Shown one piece after another: positions 35,800 to 42,873 of a stretch of DNA of 64,000 bases. Within the stretch, counting starts at the first letter, position 1. The number at the start of each line of letters is the position of its first letter. The notes under the pieces are model-generated. The model was not told where the DNA came from and did no database searches. It saw only the letters and a program-made list of their open reading frames with translations. This DNA comes from Chryseobacterium hagamense. GTDB lineage: Bacteria > Bacteroidota > Bacteroidia > Flavobacteriales > Weeksellaceae. The position numbers were made by a program, and so were the translations under genes. The stretch spans positions 109,326 through 173,325 of the forward strand of contig NZ_BJYJ01000010.1 of assembly GCF_007991455.1 (NCBI RefSeq), in the 5' to 3' direction.

Positions 35800-35881
35800 C
35801 GAGAACCTCAGCCACCATCGAGAACCTCAGCCACCATCGAGAACCTCAGCCACCATCGAGAACCTCAGCCACCATCGAGAA
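35800..35881 (+). repeat. Tandem array, 19-base unit, four copies plus a partial
   Basis: Unit CGAGAACCTCAGCCACCAT at 35800-35818, 35819-35837, 35838-35856, 35857-35875, then CGAGAA. Copies are identical. The unit equals the inner part of the inverted-repeat arms at 35138 and 35387, with one base changed (GAGAA for GAGAG). The array is upstream of the GIY-YIG start on the other strand and 113 bases before the DUF779 gene end. Confidence 0.9.
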
Positions 35882-35988
35882 TAAGCTACCAATGATAATT
35901 CCCAAGAGCTATTATCAGATCTACAATCAGAAGCCCTTATCAGATTTAAAAAATTAATTACAATCAGTTCAAATTTTAAATTAAAAGG

Positions 35989-36372
35989 TCATTCACTCCG
36001 CTTCACCGGCTCCAGGTTTTTAAGTTCTTCGGGGGTGAAGAGCCTGTAGATGACCCTGAAGGTTTTTCCCAAAGGGGTTTCAAGAGAAAATCCGCCTGGT
36101 CCGAAACCGTCGGTGACGTCTAAGGTGAAGTGGGAATACTGCCAGTACTCGAAGAGGTCGCGGTCGATCCAGAACTCGTGGTCATGGATGGTCCCGATCA
36201 TGGCATCGTTCATTCTCGGGAAAAAGCCGCCTTTCTCAAAACACTGCGGCTGGGTGCCTTCGCAGCATCCTCCGGCCTGGTAGAACATCAGGTCGCCGTA
36301 TTTTTTCTCCAGTTCCCAGATGACTTCCAACGCTTTTTCGGTAGCAGAAAGCCTGGGTATTTTATTTTCCAT
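35989..36372 (-). CDS. DUF779 domain-containing protein
   Basis: A 127-residue DUF779 protein. Conserved features are FYQAGGCCEGTQPQCF, with three cysteines in CC...C that may bind metal, and the aromatic block FEYWQYSHFTLDVTDGFGPGGFSLE. Members are found next to NAD-dependent aldehyde dehydrogenases; here the aldehyde dehydrogenase gene lies directly upstream on the same strand, with a structured element between. The function is unknown; an accessory role in aldehyde oxidation is the usual suggestion. Confidence 0.88.
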   Translation of the reverse strand: MENKIPRLSATEKALEVIWELEKKYGDLMFYQAGGCCEGTQPQCFEKGGFFPRMNDAMIGTIHDHEFWIDRDLFEYWQYSHFTLDVTDGFGPGGFSLETPLGKTFRVIYRLFTPEELKNLEPVKRSE

Positions 36373-36481
36373 AATCTTTTTGTTAAGGATTATAATTCTG
36401 ATTTATAAATATAAATTCTGTTTTAAATATGAATTCCTCATCACGGTGAACAGTATCCCGAATGTTCGGTCAATGGCCAAC

Positions 36482-36602
36482 GGCGGTCTGCGTGAGGGAT
36501 AGGAAGGGGCCGCTGAAAGCGGCGTGCAGCGCACCGGAACGAAGTGGAGCCCTGGATAGCCCGACCGTTTCCCCGTTGTAAGACGGGGAAAACGGGCACG
36601 CC
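36482..36602. other. GC-rich structured intergenic element (possible ncRNA or REP-like repeat)
   Basis: A 121-base GC-rich island in AT-rich surroundings. The outer ends can pair (GCGTG at 36490-36494 with CACGC at 36597-36601). Inside are a hairpin GCCGCT/AGCGGC (36509-36523, loop GAA) and a long hairpin CCGTTTCCCCGT (36565-36576) with ACGGGGAAAACGG (36583-36595, one bulged A). The motifs GCGTGAGGGAT at the left and AGCCCGACC plus GGGCACGCC at the right recall a recurrent intergenic element I associate with Chryseobacterium and relatives. It is between the aldehyde dehydrogenase stop (36617) and the DUF779 start (36372), so it will be transcribed if the two form an operon. Confidence 0.6.
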
Positions 36603-36616
36603 ATCATGCATTAAAA

Positions 36617-38146
36617 TTAAAAGAAACCAAGTTTGTTCTTGTTGTAGGAAATCAGCATGTTTTTGGTCTGACGGTAATGGTCGAGCATCATCTTGTGGTT
36701 CTCACGCCCGATTCCCGACTGCTTGTATCCTCCAAACGGCGCTCCTGCCGGATAAGAATGGTATTGGTTCACCCAAACCCTTCCCGCCTGGATCTGACGC
36801 GGAACGTTGTACAGCTGGTGTGCATCCCTGGTCCAGACTCCTGCACCAAGCCCGTAGATGGTATCGTTGGCAATTTTTACCGCTTCTTCCTCATCTTTAA
36901 AGGTCGTGAAAGCAAGTACGGGCCCGAAAATTTCTTCCTGGAAGATCCTCATCCGGTTTGTCCCTTTGAAAATGGTTGGCTGGATGTAATATCCGTCTTC
37001 CAGACCTTCGCCCACATTGTTCACATCACCGCCGACAAGCACTTCCGCGCCTTCTTCTTTTCCTAATTTGATGTAAGAAAGGATTTTGTCTTTCTGGATC
37101 TGCGAGGCCTGAGCGCCCATCATCACGGTTTTGTCCAGCGGGTTTCCGACTTTAATGGCTTTCACCCTTTCGATCACTTTGGCGATGAAGGCGTCGGCGA
37201 TATCTTCCTGAACCAGCAATCTTGACGGGCAGGTACAGATTTCCCCCTGGTTCAGCGCAAAAAGTACGGCTCCTTCAACGGCTTTGTCCAGAAATTCGTC
37301 GTCGGCATCCATAACGGAACTGAAGAAAACGTTCGGGGATTTCCCACCTAATTCCAGCGTTACCGGAATGATATTCTCCGTGGCATACTGCATCACCAGG
37401 CGTCCGGTTGCCGTAGAACCTGTAAATGCCGCTTTGTTCACTTTCGGGTTGGTTACCAACGCCCTTCCGAGTTCGGCACCGAAACCGTTAACGATGTTGA
37501 CTACTCCCGGAGGAAGAAGGTCGCCGATCAGCTCCATTAGAACCATAATGGAAACGGGTGTACTTTCTGCGGGCTTCAGGACTACACAGTTTCCTGCGGC
37601 CAGTGCCGGAGCCAGTTTCCACACCGCCATTAAGATCGGGAAATTCCATGGGATAATCTGGGCAATGACGCCAAGCGGTTCGTGTACGATCAGGGAAACG
37701 GTATCTTTATCCAATTCGTTATGGGAACCTTCTTCAGCCCTGATAACGGAGGCAAAATACCGGAAGTGGTCCACAGCCAGCGGAATATCGGCAGCCAGGG
37801 TTTCCCGTACGGCTTTCCCGTTGTCGATGGTCTCTACGGTTGCGATGTATTCTAAATTCTGCTCGATCCGGTCGGCAATTTTATTTAAAATGATGCTTCT
37901 TTCCGTCGAGGAGGTATTTTTCCAGGTTTCAAAAGCTTTTTCGGCAGCATTGACGGCCAGCTCAAGATCTTCTTTTGAAGAGTGTGCTGCCTGGGTGAAA
38001 TTTTTACCGGTTACCGGGGAAACCACATCGAAATATTTTCCGTTTGCAGGAGCGGTAAACTGTCCGTTGATGTAATTATCATATCTGCTTTTAAATTCGG
38101 GCCATTGCAATACGGTCTCCGGTTGCTGTTGGGTTGTAGTGCTCAT
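36617..38146 (-). CDS. NAD-dependent aldehyde dehydrogenase (AldB/ExaC-like)
   Basis: A 509-residue aldehyde dehydrogenase that oxidises aldehydes to acids. Catalytic Cys304 is in [13 protein letters not shown], the general base Glu265 in [14 protein letters not shown] and the oxyanion Asn168 in IIPWNFP. The length and the sequence around the Cys match the AldB/ExaC type used for acetaldehyde and similar short aldehydes. It is divergent from an AraC-family regulator and upstream of a DUF779 gene, the usual partner, so induction by an aldehyde or alcohol via the AraC protein is likely (inference). Confidence 0.92.
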   Translation of the reverse strand: MSTTTQQQPETVLQWPEFKSRYDNYINGQFTAPANGKYFDVVSPVTGKNFTQAAHSSKEDLELAVNAAEKAFETWKNTSSTERSIILNKIADRIEQNLEYIATVETIDNGKAVRETLAADIPLAVDHFRYFASVIRAEEGSHNELDKDTVSLIVHEPLGVIAQIIPWNFPILMAVWKLAPALAAGNCVVLKPAESTPVSIMVLMELIGDLLPPGVVNIVNGFGAELGRALVTNPKVNKAAFTGSTATGRLVMQYATENIIPVTLELGGKSPNVFFSSVMDADDEFLDKAVEGAVLFALNQGEICTCPSRLLVQEDIADAFIAKVIERVKAIKVGNPLDKTVMMGAQASQIQKDKILSYIKLGKEEGAEVLVGGDVNNVGEGLEDGYYIQPTIFKGTNRMRIFQEEIFGPVLAFTTFKDEEEAVKIANDTIYGLGAGVWTRDAHQLYNVPRQIQAGRVWVNQYHSYPAGAPFGGYKQSGIGRENHKMMLDHYRQTKNMLISYNKNKLGFF

Positions 38147-38292
38147 AATTCGTACAATTTTTAATTTTTATATCCACCAAATTACACTTCCCCGTGACAT
38201 TCGGATAGCACAATCGTACAAAAAAACTTCAAAATCGTATCAGCCATTTGTTTTTTATGGTTTCCTTAACAAATTGATCAGCAGATATTTTC

Positions 38293-38300
38293 TATATTTG
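38293..38300 (+). promoter_or_regulatory. -7 box (TATATTTG) of the AraC-type regulator gene
   Basis: Exact consensus match 28 bases before the ATG at 38329; the nearest TTG (38274-38276) is only 16 bases upstream. Confidence 0.5.
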
Positions 38301-38328
38301 GGTAAAGAGGCAATCTAAATCTTTAGGA

Positions 38329-39252
38329 ATGAACAACAGCAAGATTTTATTAGAAACCCCTGAACTGAAAAGGGAAAACCAGCTGCTGAGCCTGGTTGAA
38401 AACCGGACGACCTTTAACCTGAACAACTGCGAATTCAGCATCTATGAAACGCATCGGGCAGCTTTCGGGGTAAAACTGCATTTTGACACGATTGCCTTTA
38501 CTGCCATGCTCCGCGGGAAAAAGCACATGAAGCTGGAACATAAAACGGGTTATTTCGACTATTTTCCGGGAGAAAGCGTTCTGGTCTCACCCGGGGAAAC
38601 AATGGTCATTGATTTCCCTGAAGCCGACCAAACTCCTACCCAATGCATTTCGCTGAGCCTGAATCCCGAATTTATCCAGGATTCCCTGAATTACCTCAAC
38701 TACCACCTCCCGAAAACCGACGAATCTTCCTACTGGAATATCGGGCCGGATGAATATTACCTTTTTAACAATACCTCCCTTGCCTCTGCAACCAACAATA
38801 TCATGCGGATTGCGATGGATGACAATTCCCAGAAAGATATTATGGCCGATTTTGCCCTGAAGGAACTGCTGATCCGGCTGATGCAGACCCAGGCCCGGGG
38901 GATCGTAGAGAAGAATATGGCTAAGAATACATCGAGGATCGGTTTTGTGGTGAATTATATCAGAAAGAACCTGCACCAGAAACTGTCGGTGGAAAGCATT
39001 GCTAAAATGGCTTACGTCAGCAAATCGAATTTCTTCAAGATGTTTAAAGAGGAGCTGGGAACTTCACCGAACGATTTTATCTTACAGGAAAGGATCAGTA
39101 AAGCCAAAGAACTGCTGGCCGGCCGGAACAGCATTAAAGAAACCGCTTTCCAGACCGGTTTTTCGGATACGAATTATTTTACACGGGTATTTAAACAGCT
39201 TGTCGGGGTTACGCCGAAAAGCTTTCAGGATAAAACGACTTTTTTTGAATGA
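38329..39252 (+). CDS. AraC family transcriptional regulator
   Basis: A 307-residue regulator. The N-terminal half (about 1-190) is a cupin-like ligand domain (FGVKLHFDTIAFTAMLRGKKHM, YFPGESVLVSPGE), and the C-terminal 100 residues hold two helix-turn-helix units (LSVESIAKMAYVSKSNFFKMFKEELG; SIKETAFQTGFSDTNYFTRVFKQLVGVTPKSF). It is divergent from the aldehyde dehydrogenase gene across 182 bases, which suggests it controls that gene and itself. Its stop overlaps the start of the esterase gene by four bases (ATGA). Confidence 0.9.
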   Translation: MNNSKILLETPELKRENQLLSLVENRTTFNLNNCEFSIYETHRAAFGVKLHFDTIAFTAMLRGKKHMKLEHKTGYFDYFPGESVLVSPGETMVIDFPEADQTPTQCISLSLNPEFIQDSLNYLNYHLPKTDESSYWNIGPDEYYLFNNTSLASATNNIMRIAMDDNSQKDIMADFALKELLIRLMQTQARGIVEKNMAKNTSRIGFVVNYIRKNLHQKLSVESIAKMAYVSKSNFFKMFKEELGTSPNDFILQERISKAKELLAGRNSIKETAFQTGFSDTNYFTRVFKQLVGVTPKSFQDKTTFFE

Positions 39253-40190
39253 ACCATCGTATCATTCTCGCGCTTTTGTTTTTATTAAGTCATTCTGTGG
39301 CTGCTCAATCCGCCACACCGTCTCTAACTTTACCGGAAGATTCGGAAATCCTCGATTTATGGAAAAACACTATGCCGGATCAGGGTGGGGCGGGAAGTCC
39401 TGAAACCGTAAGTAATAAAGGTTCCTTTACTGGTATTTCCACACCGAGACTGATTGTTCACCGTCCGAAAACCCCCAACGGAACGGCTGTCCTGGTCATC
39501 AGCGGCGGCGGATATGCACGCATCGAAATGGGAAAAGAAAGTACCCCCACAGCAAATTGGCTGCAATCTCAGGGGGTCACTGCTTTTGAACTGATTTACC
39601 GGCTGCCTCAGGAAGGCTGGCCCACCACCAACGTTCCTTTTGAAGATGCCCAACGGGCAGTGCGGCTGATCCGCAGTATGGCCGGCAGATATGAAATCGA
39701 TCCGCATAAAATCGGGATTCTGGGATTTTCTGCAGGAGGCCATCTGGCAGGAATCGCATCCACTCTTTTCAACAAAAAATTTTATCAGCAGGTTGATGCC
39801 GTCGATTCATTATCGGCCAGACCGGATTTTACCGCACTAATTTATCCCGTCATCTCCATGCTTCCTCCGAATAACAGAACCCATTCATTAAAGAGTATTT
39901 TAGGCCTGCACCCTACCCTTTCGCAGGAAACCGGTTTTTCGGCCGAACGGCAGGTGACTGCGGGCACACCGCCTACTTTTCTGGCGCAGGCAGCTGATGA
40001 TCCGATCTCCCCTGTGGCCAACTCGTACCTGATGGAAAATGCTCTGAAAAAGGCCGGCATTCCCGTGGAAATGCATATCTTCCCAACCGGCGGGCATGGC
40101 TGGGGCCTGGGAAAACCGGGAAATGAAACAGCCCAATGGCCGCAATTATTTAAAAGCTGGACACAGCGTAATGGATTCTGGAGGGAATAA
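39249..40190 (+). CDS. Exported alpha/beta hydrolase, BD-FAE/acetylesterase-like
   Basis: A 313-residue exported esterase. Signal peptide MNHRIILALLFLLSHSVAA-Q; oxyanion strand VLVISGGGYA; nucleophile Ser161 in GFSAGGH; acid Asp250 or 251 in AADDPISPV; and His283 in GGHGWG. The fold matches carbohydrate acetyl- or feruloyl-esterase (BD-FAE-like) proteins acting on plant polysaccharide decorations. It overlaps the AraC-family gene by 4 bases, so the regulator and the esterase are translationally coupled, an unusual link to the aldehyde locus. Confidence 0.85.
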   Translation: MNHRIILALLFLLSHSVAAQSATPSLTLPEDSEILDLWKNTMPDQGGAGSPETVSNKGSFTGISTPRLIVHRPKTPNGTAVLVISGGGYARIEMGKESTPTANWLQSQGVTAFELIYRLPQEGWPTTNVPFEDAQRAVRLIRSMAGRYEIDPHKIGILGFSAGGHLAGIASTLFNKKFYQQVDAVDSLSARPDFTALIYPVISMLPPNNRTHSLKSILGLHPTLSQETGFSAERQVTAGTPPTFLAQAADDPISPVANSYLMENALKKAGIPVEMHIFPTGGHGWGLGKPGNETAQWPQLFKSWTQRNGFWRE

Positions 40191-40223
40191 CTGATGCTGC
40201 ACCTTTTAGATTTAACACATAAG

Positions 40224-40249
40224 TCACATGAGATAAAGATTGAAGCTTT
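40224..40249 (+). repeat. 26-base direct repeat, copy 1
   Basis: Begins TCACATGAGATAAAGATTGA and continues to AGCTTT; identical to 40377-40402. A third related phrase, AGAGCACATGAGAG, lies at 40414, and AGAGCACATAAGAG at 53038-53051, so this is another dispersed family. Confidence 0.7.
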
Positions 40250-40376
40250 ATCAGTAGAACGGCTCTGTGAACTTTTCAGAAGCATACAGCGGAATTTCTT
40301 CGTGGTCTTGTGTTCCCGATGGCTGAACAGAGCCACACCGTCATCTGGACAAATCCGCGTATCTGCAGAAGATTTA

Positions 40377-40402
40377 TCACATGAGATAAAGATTGAAGCT
40401 TT
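40377..40402 (+). repeat. 26-base direct repeat, copy 2
   Basis: Identical to 40224-40249 over 26 bases; 128 bases separate the two. The gap region 40191-40564 (374 bases) holds no gene besides these repeats and the terminator. Confidence 0.7.
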
Positions 40403-40518
40403 GAAAACAGTTTAGAGCACATGAGAGGAAAATCAAAAATTTCCAGGATGTCTTCATATTCGGGTAGGAATAAAGTTTTGAAGACCAATCAATCATGAGT
40501 CAGCTTTTTCCAAATAAA

Positions 40519-40544
40519 ATCCCGGAACGCTTGAAGTCCGGGAT
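40519..40544 (-). terminator. Intrinsic terminator of the HMG-CoA synthase gene
   Basis: ATCCCGGA (40519-40526) pairs with TCCGGGAT (40537-40544); on the minus strand a TTTTATTTGG run follows. 20 bases after the gene stop. Confidence 0.75.
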
Positions 40545-40564
40545 AGGTTTATTTTTAAATTTAT

Positions 40565-41893
40565 TTATTTCTGAAAACCGTAATACCGTGCCCCTTTCAG
40601 TACCGGATTTTCGGGTTCTATTGATTTCAGTCCGAATCCTCTGTAGTTTTCATTAACCGGGTTTTTCAGCTGTTTCCGGTGAAGTTTTTCATAGGTCTCG
40701 AAATCGATGGCCGTCCGGGTTTTCAGTTTTTCAAAAAGATTCCATTTTTTAACGGCGTTTTTCCAATTGTCTGAAATTTTTCCGGCGAAGACTTTGGACT
40801 TCGAGCCGCTGCCGTATCCTAAGAATCCGATCTCCTGACCTGACAGTTCCTCATTTTCGTTGAATGCAGTCTGCAGAGCGGAAAGCAGCGCCATAAAAAC
40901 AGAAGCGGTATACATATTCCCTATTTCCGACGAAGCCCTTTGGGAGGTTTCTATTTTTTCGTTGATGAACCGAAGATATTCTCCTGATTTTGCTACCGCC
41001 TTCTGTTCTTCAGGTGTTCCGTACGGCAATCCGTTTTCCAGGCTGTAGATTTCGGTGAAGACCCTTTTTCCGTGGAAAGCATACGGAAGATGGAAAATAA
41101 GGTATTTCCACTGTTCATAAGGTTTTTCCTGACCTGTGATTTCTTTGTAATGCCGGTAAGCCTCCCTGATCCTGTCCTGATAACATTGGTTGGAATACTG
41201 TCCGTCGAAAACCGGCTCGTCAGTAAAGACTTCGATCTGATCCGGAAAACTTTCGGGAGCATTGGCTAAATCTTCCTTTTGAAAAAAACGTCTCGGCTTA
41301 AAAAAGTCGAACACGCTTTCTGTGGCCACGCCCCAATGATTATCGATTTCAAGCAAATCCGGTTTGGAGGAAATCAGTACCGCCACTGCGCCGCCGCCCT
41401 GGGTATATTCCCCGGACGAGGCCAGTTCATATTTTGCGTAATCGCTGGCAATGACGATCGCTTTTTTATCCGGATTGGCCCGAACGAAATCCAGGGAATT
41501 GTGAAGCGCATCCACGGCACCGATGCAGGCGAACGTCATGTCCACTACGTCACAGTTCCTGAACGCCCTTGCACCAAATTCAGGTTCCAGGACTTCTTCC
41601 ACCATCTGCATGGCATAGGAAGCAGTGGGTTTGGCCGCATCCAGTGCACTTTCGGTTCCGAGGTAAATTCTTGCTATATCTTTCGGGTTAAGCTGATTAT
41701 CAGTAATCAGTTTCAGCAATGCCTCTGCTGCGAAGGTTGCCGCATCTTCATGAACATCGGGAAAGCCCATCTTATGCAGCCCCAGGCCTTTTTCCAGTTT
41801 TGCCGGATCAATCCCCCTCTTTTCCGCCAGGTCTTTAATTTCCAGATATAATGAAGGCACATGAAAACCAGCCGCCTCGATTCCAACAGTCAT
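40565..41893 (-). CDS. Hydroxymethylglutaryl-CoA synthase
   Basis: A 442-residue thiolase-fold HMG-CoA synthase, which condenses acetyl-CoA with acetoacetyl-CoA in the mevalonate route to isoprenoids. Likely catalytic residues are Glu81 (LGTESALDAAKPT), Cys123 (DMTFACIGAVDAL) and His268 (LIFHLPYAFHGKR), in the order and context of bacterial HMGS. The protein is longer than the Staphylococcus enzyme by about 50 residues, mainly at the C-terminus. No other mevalonate gene is adjacent. A terminator follows; upstream lies a 980-base gene-free stretch. Confidence 0.88.
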   Translation of the reverse strand: MTVGIEAAGFHVPSLYLEIKDLAEKRGIDPAKLEKGLGLHKMGFPDVHEDAATFAAEALLKLITDNQLNPKDIARIYLGTESALDAAKPTASYAMQMVEEVLEPEFGARAFRNCDVVDMTFACIGAVDALHNSLDFVRANPDKKAIVIASDYAKYELASSGEYTQGGGAVAVLISSKPDLLEIDNHWGVATESVFDFFKPRRFFQKEDLANAPESFPDQIEVFTDEPVFDGQYSNQCYQDRIREAYRHYKEITGQEKPYEQWKYLIFHLPYAFHGKRVFTEIYSLENGLPYGTPEEQKAVAKSGEYLRFINEKIETSQRASSEIGNMYTASVFMALLSALQTAFNENEELSGQEIGFLGYGSGSKSKVFAGKISDNWKNAVKKWNLFEKLKTRTAIDFETYEKLHRKQLKNPVNENYRGFGLKSIEPENPVLKGARYYGFQK

Positions 41894-41969
41894 ATTATTT
41901 AATTTTAATACGAATTTAAAAAATGTAAACGTTTAATCATATATGATTTTTGTCTGAATTTGATTAAAG

Positions 41970-42002
41970 GCTGGAAGAAGGATGCCGGATGCAGGAAGTT
42001 TC
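41970..42002 (+). repeat. CTTCCGG-type dispersed intergenic repeat
   Basis: Reads CTGGAAGAAGGATGCCGGAT then GCAGGAAGTTT, close to 15091-15122 and the inverse of 12691-12722. Confidence 0.65.
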
Positions 42003-42440
42003 TCTTGTCAAAAATACAATGAGCGGTCCTGATGATTAAATTAACCTTAATTCTGGTGTTTTTTGCAACGCAACGGAAAAAATATATTTAGAACGTGTAA
42101 AGCAGGACATCTGATCTGTCGTTCAGCAACTTTTCGATACGATTTTTTCGAAATCTACTCAAAGCGACGGTAAATCTTGAAGGTAATATCTTATCACAAG
42201 TAAAGTTCAGTCGGATTTATACGGTATTAAAGTCTCTTACCGACGATTTTCTATAAGATATATAAAATCCCGTCAGAAGCGTAAAATGCGACCCATATTA
42301 CTTTTTTAAGCAGAAATCCTTTTTAAATTCTGATTCATTCTTTGACTTTCTCTTTACCCACCGGTTATTAATTAAATGAAATATATTGAACTCATGTTAT
42401 CTTTAATGGCATAAAGGAACAGCTGCTGGACCCATAAAAA

Positions 42441-42464
42441 GGGCATTCCTGTAAAGAAATGCCC
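42441..42464 (-). terminator. Orphan terminator-like hairpin
   Basis: GGGCATT (42441-42447) pairs with AATGCCC (42458-42464); on the minus strand TTTTTATGGG follows. No intact minus-strand gene lies between it and the next terminator upstream. Confidence 0.6.
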
Positions 42465-42818
42465 AAGGTGTAAATTATTAATTAAATTTGTGTTCAGCTA
42501 TAAATCAAAATAATCTATTTTTTCCACAACCCTTCCTGTACCAACCATATTCCAGTTAAACAATCGCCAGAAGGAATATTATTTTATTAAGATCAGTTGG
42601 AATACGGAATGTGAATGATGGTTCTGAATTACGACTTTCATTGAATATCAAAGCTTTAAAAGTACTATTGATCTTTAACTTTTTCCGGTAAGGGAACTAT
42701 AATTCCATCAATGACTATCGGTATTAATTTGACAGCAAAACTACGCTAAAAAAACAGATAAATCAAATATTTTGTTAAAAAAGCAGATTAATTTTAATTA
42801 AATTGATTAAAAACAAAA

Positions 42819-42845
42819 ATAACCGCTGTCAAGGGCAGCGGTTAT
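42819..42845 (-). terminator. Intrinsic terminator of the M1 peptidase operon
   Basis: ATAACCGCTG (42819-42828) pairs with CAGCGGTTAT (42836-42845); on the minus strand it is followed by TTTTTGTTTTT. 28 bases after the stop. Confidence 0.85.
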
Positions 42846-42873
42846 CATATTTTACCAGAGAATTATTCAGGAA

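Larger units (their letters stand above)
41894..42873. other. 980-base gene-free region with repeat and orphan terminators
   Basis: No supportable gene. It holds a CTTCCGG-type repeat (41970-42002) and two minus-strand terminator hairpins (42441-42464 and 42819-42845). Between them, stop-bounded minus-strand frames read like decayed coding sequence (for example VIDGIIVPLPEKVKDQ, then in another frame NEPSFTFRIPTDLNKI-like text), but no intact start exists; a dead gene is possible but unproven. Confidence 0.45.

Noticed and set aside
35800..35881. Possible CRISPR array
   Set aside because: The units are directly adjacent with no spacers, and no cas gene is near; it is a simple tandem repeat.
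36482..36602. tRNA, tmRNA or known riboswitch
   Set aside because: The hairpins do not fit a cloverleaf or any riboswitch core I know; left as an unclassified structured element.
40194..40415. Plus-strand frame of 73 codons after the esterase gene
   Set aside because: Built from the 26-base direct repeats and part of the terminator region.
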